The translations under genes and the position numbers were made by a program. This document shows, in pieces, positions 47,784 through 58,388 of a stretch of 64,000 nt of DNA (the first letter of the stretch is position 1; the number at the start of each line of letters is the position of its first letter). Origin of the DNA: Tetrapyrgos nigripes (taxonomy: Eukaryota; Basidiomycota; Agaricomycetes; Agaricales; Campanellaceae); NCBI GenBank assembly GCA_013368315.1, contig JAACJM010000071.1, positions 124,001-188,000 on the forward strand. Reading direction: 5' to 3'. The notes under the pieces were generated by a model. It had not been told where the DNA came from and did no database searches. It saw only the letters and a list, made by a program, of their open reading frames with translations.

Positions 47784-48910
47784 GATTCAGCGCAAGAGAG
47801 GTTTCTACAGCTGTTAGGATTCGCAAGAGTTAACCTGCTTGTTGTCCTCGAAGCTCATAGGCTTTTATACCTCTTGTGCCCTCCGTAGTCCAGAATAGAT
47901 GTGAGAGACATTTTTGGAGCACCCGAGGTCCATCCCCGCGGTCCCCGTGAGCAAAAGCTTTGCGACGTCACTTCAATGGGGTAAGGACAGCAGCCGAATC
48001 TCCTGCGGTAGCTTTTGTGTACGGTTCGGTTCAAGTGATCGCCGTTCTGAGGAATAGAAACAGAATTGCTGAGTTGAAGCGTACCCAATGCCACTTCAAT
48101 AGTTCGACGAACATGTTCCAAGGGCAAGAGGATTGCCTTCTCATGAATATCCTGAATGCAGAATCAGAATGAGCCTGTTTTCAGAGAGCCAAGAGACATA
48201 CCAAAATGCACTGAGTACGGAGCAGTATCCGATTCCGTGGAAACGGAGCTGTAGTAGGCTGTAGTTCTCCATGAAAGTTGCGAGTGTCTTGTGAATGAGT
48301 CGCACTGGATAGGTTTACAGCTTCAGCCGATATTCACTGACCCATACCACGTACCAGTCAGCTGCCTACCCCGCAGTCCTTCAGTATTCCCCGGTACCTC
48401 GACCATGAGGACTAGTCTGTTCGGGAGCGGTGGAACATTTGAAAGGAATTTTGAGAAACCCTTGTGCATCCGAATGCACTTGCAAATTGTACTTGATACT
48501 TCCTTCTGGTAGTCCTGGCCCGACACCATGACTTTCCAAAAAAAAGCCGTGCAGAAAATAGTGCGAGGGGAACGAAGTGAAAACTGGCAAGGAATGCATC
48601 ATATGAGAAGCGCACTCGTGAGGGGAAAAGGATACCTTTCCAGTGCTAGTTCCGGTCGAAGTATAGTCGTCGAGTACTATCCCCACCAAGGACACGGTTT
48701 ATGAAACAATGCGGATCACCGTTCTTACACCATACAGAGTTTGTCAAGGAAGAGAGAGTGTGTATTTAATATTATCACTTGAAGCCTTGAGGCCCGTGGT
48801 GGTGGTTGTGATTCAAGCTGGTGCCGGACCGCCTAATCCGCGCCTCTGAGGTCTTGTTCCACTTCTACCATCATCCCGAAACTCTCATTTTCTCTTCTCT
48901 CTGTATCCTC
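47784..48910. other. Intergenic; lipase promoter and an unrecognised minus-strand frame
   Basis: 47784 to about 48005 matches the region upstream of lipase 3, including TAGGCTTTTATA and CTTGTGCCCTCCG. On the minus strand 48695-48381 a 104-codon open frame without an ATG reads ...VGIVLDDYTSTGTSTGKVSF... and ends SPHGRGTGEY. It could be an exon remnant; I do not recognise it. Confidence 0.4.
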
Positions 48911-50160
48911 ATGTCTCAATGCAGCATTTGCCTTTGTGTTTACGAGGAACCAGTTTGTATTCCTTGCGGTGAGCGAGAACATTGAGGATAAAGGAGCCCT
49001 AGCTCACGCGTTTCTAGGGCATATGTATTGCTCAGCCTGTCTTTTAGCATATGTAGATGCCAATCGAGGAGACCCATACACCGCACCCTGCCCGACATGT
49101 CGTACATCCTTCCCAATAGGTTCGTCCCACCTCAGCTCTTCGTAATGTCTCAGTTGGATTGACGCGTCCTGAGCAGTTGTACCAGATGTATGTGCTGCTT
49201 TCATGACTGTCATGTCTTTTTCTTATGCTGTCTATTTGTTTAGTTAACCTTGATACCCAACCAATTCCACCGCTTCTTTGTCCCTGGGATACGACGCGTC
49301 TATTTCGACCAACAAACATTGGAACGCAAACTAACAGCTGCTCAAACAAAAATTCAAACTCTCGAAGCTACCTGTGAACGATTAATGCAGGAATGCGAAC
49401 GACATATGTCCTCGGCGCGTGCACATGCCCAGGAGAGAAGGATGGACAACTAGAAGTGTACCGCGCTCAGAGGCTTTTATCGCGGGAACGAAAAAAGGCT
49501 GTTGATGCGACGAGAGAGGCACAAGTTTTCAGGGACAAGTGCAAGACATTAGAAAGTGATCTAGAGGGATATAGGGAGCAGAGGCAGGAGGACCTTGATG
49601 CGCTTTTAAAGATGGACGACCTTGAGAGGATAATTGCCGAGGAGAGGAAAGTGTCCAAGCAGTCGAAGAGAGAAGCAGAGGTGTGGAAAGAGAAGTTCAA
49701 TGAATCTCAGGAAAATTTAGAGTTGTGCCAATTGTATGCTCTCTCTCCTATCTATGACCTTTTCTGTAGACTGATCATCATTTTTAGTAAACTCTCTCAG
49801 CCACGCTCCACAAAACGCGCCATTAGTGAAGAGTCTTTTTTGGACGAGGACCTTTTCAATTTCAATTCCGATGACGACGAACAGACGCAAGACATCGCGC
49901 GTAAAGCGACGGATACTCGAGCCTCGCAGTCCCAATCCCAGTCTCAATCCCAGTCAAAATTCACACTAAACCCAAAGTCGAGCCTCAAGCATAGTTTAAT
50001 AATGACTGGACCTCGACCGACTATGCCTCTCCCTCCTCCCCGCAAAAGATTCCGCGCAGCGACTCCCCATCCTACACTACCTGTAAAAGAGGAAGACGAA
50101 GAATGTCGACCGTTTCAGCGACGCGTCTCCGCCACGAGTACGCGTTTCGAGGAATCGTAA
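48911..50160 (+). CDS. RING-finger protein with coiled coil (putative E3 ligase)
   Basis: The start MSQCSICLCVYEEPVCIPC-GHMYCSACLLAYVDAN..CPTCRTSFPI gives the C3HC4 RING pattern: C-S-I-C, C-I-P-C-G-H, Y-C-S-A-C, C-P-T-C. The GH pair is separated by an intron (about 48968-49018). A long coiled coil follows (LERKLTAAQTKIQTLEATCERLMQ; RERKKAVDATREAQVFRDKC; LERIIAEERKVSKQSKREAEVWKEKFNESQ), then a Ser/Gln repeat (SQSQSQSQSQ) and a Pro/Arg tail (MPLPPPRKRFRA). Four or five exons. N-terminal RINGs with coiled coils are usually ubiquitin ligases; the target is unknown. Sequence resembling its coiled-coil exon recurs in decayed form near 53.07-53.28 kb. Confidence 0.8.
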
Positions 50161-50628
50161 CTCTGCGCCCAGCCCCAACCCCATTATTCCCGGCGTGAGT
50201 TTCGACAAGTCTCCCTCGGTGTTCTATGGAAAGTAATCCAGGGTTTTGTTCTCCTGCCACTCTTCCTGAAGACATTTGCATCGAAACGGTTATGCACTCT
50301 CCTTTTACCATCTCGCTTCCCTCGTTCTTTCCTTCCATCCTTCTGCGGTCATGATCATACATACAGCTGGACTTCTCAATGCATCCACACATGCGTATCA
50401 CTACATACATCAAACACTATTTTCTTCTTCCTATCAGTCTTAGTCGAATCACTTGAGACTGGCAAAGTGATGCTCGTATAAACTTGACCTATTCTCGCTG
50501 AGATTCTCATGCGTGGGGCGTTTGCCCTTCTCTCTTTCCGGCTGTTGCATCCTTCGGGATCCAATAACTCCTAGTCTTCAGGTCAGCAGAACAGCACCCT
50601 TACTTTTGTTATTTCAGTCCTTTCTCTG
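50161..50628. other. 3' flank of the RING gene, partly repeated downstream
   Basis: No gene seen. The stretch about 50376-50510 (CAATGCATCCA..., TTTTCTTCTTCCTRTCAGT, TCGAATCACTTGAGACT) recurs at about 52812-52930. Confidence 0.6.
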
Positions 50629-50882
50629 GATAAGATGAATACACCTCGTGTAGAGGCCCAGATATCCACCGTTAAGAAACAAGCCAAAATCAATGTCAAA
50701 GAACGCCTCGAAGGCGCCTCTTCGATTATTCTCCTCACCGCCGCAAGGAACCAATATATTGAGTGTCTTGTACATACGAGTATATATGTTTTCTTCCAGA
50801 CAAACCGGTGTGCACCAGAACAGCTCGTAATTCAAAGCAGGACAATGTGAAAGTAATGGCGGCCTCAAGGGCGCTTCCCCCA
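50629..50882 (+). pseudogene. Fragment of a UBP-type N-terminal exon, broken
   Basis: Reads ISTVKKQAKINVKERLEGAS, then AARNQY, against ISNIKKQAKAAVKEQAQGAS and AARTQY in the ubiquitin hydrolase gene at 58.5 kb. After a 70-80 bp insertion the DNA matches again (CAAAGCAGGACAATGTGAAA and GTAATGGC against about 58612-58650). The match ends at about 50882, where the 3' flank shared by lipases 2 and 3 begins. It is a copied gene fragment, not an intact gene. Confidence 0.7.
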
Positions 50883-50983
50883 CTGATGCTGCTGCTAACA
50901 TTTCTCAATGATGACATTCTCAAAAGAAACCTGGGTTTCGCAATCGCAGAATACAAATGACGTTTACATTATGTCTTCAGCCT

Positions 50984-52486
50984 TCAGCAGAAAGCAGTGC
51001 CCCCATCGATACCAAAGTACTGTATACCGACTATTAATAAAGCTCAAGACAACTGCGTCAAAAATCGACTCACCGTATCATGGGCCTGGTTAAATCCCTG
51101 GGACGGAATGGAAGCGGAGCAGGTTGGGTCCTCGCCGTCAGCAGCGCATTTTTTGGTGGTCTGTGCACTGGCTGGGTCGGGATTCTGCCAGTATTCGATG
51201 CCTATTTGAGGCGTGAGTCTTTATCGCTCATTCTAAGATCAAAAAATGAACGAACCGTGGTGTCTGTAACCTAGGATTGTCGGGATGATGGTAGGAATAC
51301 TGTCGCGGATGTCATGCAAAGCGGGAAAATAGCCAGAATGAAAGGCACAAACCCATCGGTAGTGTGTACAGCTGGATGTGTAGTGTCAGAAGCTATTATG
51401 ACGGAGCGCAATTTCAAGACCTACCTCGGAAAGCATTTTCCCCGAATTGTTGGTTGATGAAAAGTGCCCCAGTAGGATTAAATGTTCGAGGCTGACCATA
51501 CGTAAACATGCGTGTAGGACTAATGGGTACAAAGCGCGAGGTGTTACTTCCGTGCCGTCTAAGCAAAATAGTTAACAGAGTACACATACGTGTTAGGGAA
51601 GTTCTGCTGCAACGCAATACCTGCCAAACTCGACAAAGCTCCTCCCAGGGAGTGTCCGGTCGACACCAAGCTGTATCCTGGGTGTGCAGCGAGCTGAGTG
51701 CGGACAATGGTCAAGACTTGAGCTGCGACAGAGTTCCACCTACGTTGTGTTTAATTGGAGATTTGAATGCTCAAGTATCGAAAACCTAGGAAGCTACATA
51801 CGCAGTCAGGAAGCCGATGTGTGCCAGAGAGCCAGCTGTTATCAAGTATCTCAGCTCAGCGATAACGCCTTGTCTGTTACAGTCGGCGAAAGACTTACCG
51901 GGAGGTGTTACACCAGGAGAAACGAAGGGAACCAGAAGAATTTCAAAGTCGATGAGGAAGTCCGTCGTTGACGAGCTGAAAAATCCAAGGTAAAACATGG
52001 TCGCAGTGAGTCTCATCCTACACTATGGACTCACCTTCCCCGAAGAGCCACGACAATTTCACGCCGATTGTCATCGCGAGCGATGAAGCCTTGAGTGTCA
52101 GTGACGGTATTGTTGAACTGCAGAATGATAATGTCAGGCTTATCCTACGAAAGCCGCGAACGAGAATAACGTCCTTACCGCAGTGATCAGTGTATTACCA
52201 TTGGGACTCGCACAGCTGTCTGCATACGCCGAGGATGCATCTAGGCAGAACACCATGCACGTCAGTCAAATGGATCGTGATCAGCGGGTCGACGTCGTGC
52301 TATACTACTTACACTGGAAATAGAACGTCAGGTCATTGAACGTTGCTAAAAGCAGGACGTCAACATAGAGGAATTTACGAGCTCAGTAAACGTACCTTGG
52401 TCGATGGTTCTGGTGGAGAGGTTGACGGGTGAACCGCTCACAAGGGCAGTGACACCCAAGAGGACGATGAACGACTTGAGGAACAT
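50984..52486 (-). CDS. Secreted class-3 lipase, copy 3
   Basis: Starts MFLKSFIVLLGVTALVSGS and follows copy 2 almost exon for exon: DFLIDFEILLVPFVSPGVTPPG, CNRQGVIAELRYLITAGSLA, STGHSLGGALSSLAGIAL, FTYGQPRTFNPTGALFINQQFG, then QGFNQAHDT-YFG. Ser, Asp and His of the triad are all kept, so the gene looks functional. It lies, with its flanks, between the UBP/RING-like fragments at 50.6-50.9 and 52.8-53.3 kb, as a transposed 1.8-kb duplicate would. Confidence 0.87.
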
Positions 52487-53655
52487 GATTCAGCGCAAGA
52501 GAGGTTTCTACAGCTGCTAGGATTCGCAAGAGCTATAGTAACCTACTTGTTGTTCTCAGAGCTCATAGGCTTTTATATCTCTTGTGCCCTCCGGCGTAGT
52601 GCGAATAGATGTGGGAAATCATTTGGAGCACCCAAGCAACACCCAAGGTCCATGGCATCCCCGCAGTCCCCGTGAACAAAAGCCTTGCGATATTACTTCA
52701 GTGGGGACCCGGGCAAGGGCAGCAACCGAATATCCTGGCGAAGAAGGCCATCCAAACCTAGATCCGTCGTTGGAGAAGCATTTCGCGTCCTCATGGCCAT
52801 CAACACCACCTCGCTCAATGCATCCAAACATCTGTATCACTATATACATCAATAACTGTTTTCTTCTTCCTGTCAGTATTGGTCGAATCACTTGAGACTA
52901 GCAACGTGATGCCTGTTGAAATTCTCATGCCATCCAACCGTATAAATGCTCACTACCCAATTCGTTCAAAGACCAGCGGCGGAGTATCATTAACAGAGCG
53001 TCTCAAACCCGTAGAAGGAAAAATGAGAGCAGAATCCCAGTTGCGGGCACTGCGAGATATAGCTGCGAGCAAAGTGCGAGACATTAGAAAGAGAGCCGGG
53101 AGCCCGGAGAGTACAGAGACAGGACGATCGCGCTAAACTTCAATTGGGGACGGAAGATCTTCTGATGATTGCGTAGGATAAACAGGTATCTGAGTACCTA
53201 GACTGGCAAGTCAACGCCTGGAAAGAGAGGTATAACCAAGGTCTTAGGTATAACGAGTCGCAGGGATTCGGAAAGTTGAGGTCATGTGAACACTCGCAAA
53301 CACATAGACGCTCCGGTGCTTAAAGTAGCTCATCAAACAATGAAAACTCTGCGTGAGCCTCTCGGGCAACGGGCTGGCAAGTAATACATAGCACTAAAAA
53401 GCATACATTTGGAATTGGGGTTACCGCGTTACCGACTGTGCTGTCGTCCATAGTCAACTATATACATACTTATAAGACAGTGCTCATCATCTTTTGATTA
53501 AGGATGATATTGAAATTGTTTTTGGTGGACAGTCATTGTCAAGTCCGAGTCGCGCGAAGCAATTCGCGTCCTCACTATCACCACCACCGTCACCCTCAAG
53601 TCCTCCTTCTCATGCATGCTTAAATTACTGTCAGTCTCAAAATCTTGCACTCAAA
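52487..53655. other. Mosaic spacer with decayed gene fragments
   Basis: 52487 to about 52735 is the lipase 5' flank shared with copy 2. About 52812-52930 repeats the RING 3' flank. At about 52970-53060 a plus-strand stretch reads SGGVSLTERLKPVEGKMRA, close to SGSLTERLKAVEEKLRAL of the ubiquitin hydrolase at about 58.83 kb. About 53069-53280 resembles the RING coiled-coil exon (WKERYNQ and YNESQ against VWKEKFNESQ) but is full of stops. No intact gene seen. Confidence 0.6.
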
Positions 53656-54655
53656 ATGGTCTCGGTCGTGCTACAAGGAGAGGGTTCTCGATGTCGCGAA
53701 CAACGCTTAGAGAGGTGTGTCTTCTTCACTTGAATCTGTCACTGTCCACGCTTACAAGCGATTTCAACATTAGCAAGTTCCCAGACGTGTTCTTCTCTCA
53801 GTGAAGCCTAATGAGCTCACTTCCGGCGACCATTTTGACATCTCTGGCAAACGCCAGGTCACTATACGCTACAGGAAGGCTCACTGCCAGTGTAAGCATA
53901 TCATATATCAATGGGAGCCCTCGATTCCCGGGCAGCATCATACACTATATCCATTCCCCGAGAACACGCACGGGTTCTTCTACTATTATCACCCCGAAAA
54001 CGCGCCATTATTTGCTGGCTGTATACGCTTCCGTATTTGCCCATCCAATGATACCAGAACTTTCCAAGATGGTCAGGATCTACTGACACTCAATGGCTTA
54101 CCATGGGAGATCTCAAACTGGGTATTCGCACTAAACAAGACGTTTCGTCCGTGGGGGGAGGAAATGGTCGAAAATGGAGTCATTCGTCCTGGGACACTGG
54201 AGCTGTGCAGCAAGCTTGCATCTCAGGCTCAGCTCCGCCAACCTCCTGTCCATCCCATTCTATACTGTCTCAAACAGCCATTTCTTATGCCTTTGGGCGA
54301 AATGAAGGTCAATTTCTGGATAGCAGACGAGAAAAATATAATGCGCATAGAGTTGACTCGCTCTCGTATTCTAGAACCCTTCAATGTTGCTTTGAATCTA
54401 CCGAGTACGTTTTTGTTTCTTTTGTATAAAACAGCATTGCTCATGAATATATTTCTACTACTAGGGGGAACTGCACCTGCACATGTTTGTCTTGACCGGG
54501 ATGGAGATGACTTTGTCATTCGACTGCTTTCGGTTCCACAAGAGTATGCCGGAGAGATGAAGTACAAAGTTGGAGATACTATTCCATACAGGCCTCGGCG
54601 TCCGGAGGTATTAGATATCCTTAAGAACTTTCCTCAGGCTGCTGAACATGAATGA
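53656..54655 (+). CDS. Conserved-looking protein of unknown function, copy 1
   Basis: Three exons in my reading. 53656-53714 encodes MVSVVLQGEGSRCREQRLE. The second exon, from 53785, covers most of the protein. The last, after an intron starting near 54402, gives the C-terminus. About 290 aa, no signal peptide or membrane segment. Notable stretches are THGFFYYYHPENAPLFAG, RFRICPSNDTRTFQDGQDL, LPWEISNWVFAL and AHVCLDRDGDDFVIRLLSVP, ending in YRPRRPEVLDILKNFPQAAE. I do not recognise the family. A broken tandem copy follows at 55.0-55.8 kb, so the gene belongs to a locally expanding family. Confidence 0.65.
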
Positions 54656-55029
54656 ACCAGCGGTTTGTCTGAACTCAGTCCGAGGTCTGTTGACTATAAG
54701 TATTGTGAGCTGTTGAAGCGCCGGACCTGTAAGTACGTGTAAAAAGGCAAATTTCGTTGTAGACCTATGAAGCCTAAAAATGTTGAAAAATTTGGTGTGA
54801 CAATCATGTCGCGTCTTGACCGTCATCTTCCTCCATCTCCGAAAAGTGTCGGCTCCTAATGTTCAGAGTGCTCAGAGCTCTATCCAGCTCTACCTGTCAG
54901 AATGTTCTGCATAATCTCTTCAAAAGAGACTTGTCGATGGCACCCGGGGTGCTCATGGTGTGTCCCATTTTCCCCAATTCGTTCATACACACCGTCGAAC
55001 GCAGTTATAGAACAAACGCATCCTTTCCT

Positions 55030-55810
55030 CACTGATGCCCAGTCAACTCACTTCCTAGGACTACGTTGATATATATGGCTTAACCCAAGTCAATATACAT
55101 TACCGGAATGCTTGCTGCGAGGGGATCAATTGGGATATCCAGGCTGCCATTTCCCGAGAAGACACACGGGTTCTTCTACTACCACCTCCCCCAAAGCGCA
55201 CCACTATTTGCTGATGGCGTGCGCTTCCGTATTTGCCCATCCAACGATACCAGAACGTTCCGAGATGGCTATGACTTGCTCAAATTCAACGGCGTACCAT
55301 GGGAGATCTCAAATTGGGCGTTTGCACTCTACAACACAAAATATAATCTGCTGGGAACGGAACTGGTTGCAACTGGATTCATTCGTCCTGGGGCGTTGGA
55401 GTCGTACAGGAAGCTGCTGCCAAGCTCCGCTATCCCCCTTACCGTCCATCGTATACTCTCTGAAACAGCCATTTCGTATGCCTCTGGGTAGCCACGCAGC
55501 CCAGCTCTGGATAGTAGATGAGGAAAATATGCTGCGCGTGCGTGTACGCTCTCGTATGGTAGCACCCTTTGATGTTACCTTGAAAAAGTGCCGAGTATAT
55601 TCGTTTCTTTTGTACTATGTAACAGCATGACTGATGAATTCGTTTCTAGACGGTCCTGCGATGGCACATGTATGTTTTGACCGGGATGGGGACAAGTTTG
55701 TCGTTCGTCTGCGCATGGTTTCGGTACCGCAAGAGTATGCCGGAAAAATGAAGTACAAAGTTGGAGATAAGTACTGTTCCATGGAAGCCTGCGCGTATGA
55801 AAAGTGTTAA
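55030..55810 (+). pseudogene. Broken tandem copy of the 53.7-kb unknown gene
   Basis: Matches copy 1 through THGFFYYHLPQSAPLFADGV, RFRICPSNDTRTFRDGYDL, VPWEISNWAFAL and VSVPQEYAGKMKYKVGD. The equivalent of the first conserved block (about 55040-55105) contains in-frame stops. A frameshift near 55430-55470 separates the front part from SLKQPFRMPLG onward, and the C-terminus is cut short after KVGDKYCSM. The first exon is not found. Confidence 0.7.
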
Positions 55811-56059
55811 GCAGAAAGTCTCTATTAACAGTTCATTGAGAAGTCATTTCATGTGGACGCTATAAAAAAGTACATCCAATTCTATATACGGAGTACGTAT
55901 CCATAGACATAAAGGTAAGCATAAGCATACTGTGTGTAGTAAGTCAGTAAGAGTAGAGTAAGAGTACTATATAAGAGAGTCAGACAACCAATTAAGAGCC
56001 TCAGTCACCGGGAAACGGGTTCCACCAAAACAACAAACTCATTTCAGGCCAACGCCAGC

Positions 56060-58093
56060 CTACAAACTAGTATTGGCAACAATCCCCCTAGCCAATTGAA
56101 CCCAAAACACCAACGCCTCAGGGATAGATACGCCCGAGCTGACAGTGTCGAAGCCTGGTAACTCGCCTGAGTCTACCGAGGAAGAGGGTTGGGAGAGGTG
56201 GAAGAGTTTAGGCTCGAGAGATTGAGATATCGTAGCTGAGGTCCAGTCTGTGAAAATGTACAATGAGGATTTGGGAAAAGGACGAGGAGAGAGAGAGGGG
56301 GGGTAAGAAGGACAAGGACAAGAACAAGAACAAGAACAAGGGCAGGCCGTAGAAGCACAACCAAAAAAAAAAGAAAAAAAGAACAACCGAGTACCAAAAA
56401 CCCACCTTCAGAAAACCGTCCAAACGCCCATCGAGTATAATTCGTCAGAATAAAGAAATGGCCTTGATTATAGCAGGTATCGTGGGCCTACGTTATCATA
56501 ATGATCATAATTCATGAGGTCATGAGTATCAGAGTAAGAGGAGTTGGATTAATTGGAAGTGACTTACGATGGCCCAAATTGCCCTAGCGATATTATCTCT
56601 TTCATTATCCTTCTTCTCCTTCTCATTCTCCCTAGACCTCGTCTCAGGCTTCATAATGGGATTGGGATTGAGATCGTAGTAAACAACCCTCTCAAAATCC
56701 CCATTGTTCAAGTTCCAAGGTGTGGTGTAGATAACAGCGAGGGGGATTTGGTCGTAGAGGGTTGGGGGCTTGATGATTGACGGGTTTTGTGGAAGTGAAT
56801 GGGGAGATGGGGAGATGGGGAAGTCAGTATATGCACGACACGACATGACATGACACGACACGAAAAAATAAACGGCAGATGATGAACGACGAACGAGAAC
56901 ACGCGAAGACGAAGACGATATTATTGAAAGACTCACCAACACGAATACACCGCACTTTGTCTCTGCATTCGGGAGAGTACGCGTAAAACGTTGAAACACC
57001 AACCCCCTCCCAGCAGGCGCACCCTCCCCTATCGAGTCTATAATTTTGACGATTTGGGATATGGTTCCGAGGATGTGGGTTTGGATGAGGGTGTCATATG
57101 AGCAGGGGGTCTCATCGGTTACCGAGTTCACGTTGGTGGCAGAACTTGAAGAGGGTGTGTTGGTGTTGATGTTGGTGTTGGACGTGTCGGAAGAAGAGGG
57201 GACGTCTGTGATACGACTCAGAAACTCCTTCTCCTCCGTACCGTATGACAGAAATCCAGCACAGGGAAGAAAGAGGGAGTCTCGACCTGGGGTGGAGGTG
57301 GTGATGAATGTTGTTGGGAGGGAGGAGAGGTCTATTGAAAGGTTTGATCATGATGGGGGTCAGTGTTAATGTTGTTAAAGGTAAGTTAAGCAGGGGTTAT
57401 AAGTAGTTTGAAGATAGTACATAAGTACTCACATTCCAACACCATTTTGGCGAAATCAAGCCTATTGCAGACGTGGACTTGTTTCAATGTGTCGTTTGGA
57501 GACAAAAACCTTGGCCAGGGAGCTCGGTTGGCGAAGGGTTCGAGGTGGAGGGGGAACCGTAAAAGGGATAAGGCTTTACCGCCTGGACCAGACAGAGAAG
57601 AAGGAACAGGGACAGGAAATCCAGTAAACTCGGGAAAGGCGCAATTGTGTAGATAGACCTTTGTTGGGTAGCCTGGGAGACCTGCGAGGGGGTTTTCATC
57701 CATGTCTAGGTCTATGCCCATCGCGTCGTAGGAGGAGGAATCGGTAATGTTGGTACAGACAAGACCGGTGGGAGGAGTAGAACTGATAGAAAAGGAGCTA
57801 TCATTTCCAAATGTAGCGCAGAGGCTCGCGTTATCGTTGTCGTTATTATCTGGTTCAGTCGGAACGAGACTATTCGACCTGGAACGACCATAGACTTGGA
57901 CGGTGTACCCAAAGAGGTGGGTGGGGGCACTGCAGCAGGGGTTGTCTTGAACGATTTCAGTTGGGACTAGTGACGCAGAACTGCTGTCTGCATAAGCATG
58001 GTCGGGGTCATCGACGATTTCGGTAGGAACATAAGGATGGGTCGTAGTAGAGGAATCGAGTTGTTGAAGAGCTTCACGGGTCAATGGGGTCAT
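56060..58093 (-). CDS. Protein of unknown function
   Basis: Not recognised. The first exon starts MTPLTREALQQLDSSTTTHP and contains the thrice-repeated phrase VPTE (VPTEIVDD, VPTEIVQD, VPTEPDND) and a more ordered part, ALSLLRFPLHLEPFANRAPWPRFL and LKQVHVCNRLDFAKMVLEC. Later exons give SLFLPCAGFLSYGTEEKEFL, YDTLIQTHILGTISQIVKIIDSIGEGAPAGRGLVFQRFTRTLP, LYDQIPLAVIYTTPWNLNNGDFERVVYYDLNP and a last exon with PEALVFWVQLARGIVANTSL. No signal peptide, no clear membrane span. Intron boundaries in the middle are provisional. It is divergent from the ubiquitin hydrolase across about 300 bp. Confidence 0.6.
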
Positions 58094-58388
58094 TTTGTGG
58101 ATGGTCTGGATCTGGTTGCAAGGGCTTATATACCTTGCGCATTGACATGGTGAAACAATGGTGCTCAAAAAGGAAACTACGACGCGTTGACCATGCACGT
58201 GCTCAGTATCAATGCGAGGCTTTCCCTTTTTTGAACACAAAAGAAAAAAAAACCAACAAGGCTGTTGGGACTACAAAGATTGGTTCTGATAGACACTGTT
58301 TGAGAATAATTTCCTTTTCTGACATTTTCCCTTTTTAACGGAGTGATACGTGGAATTACGTAATCCGTAATTGTCCTCTCCTCCCTCG

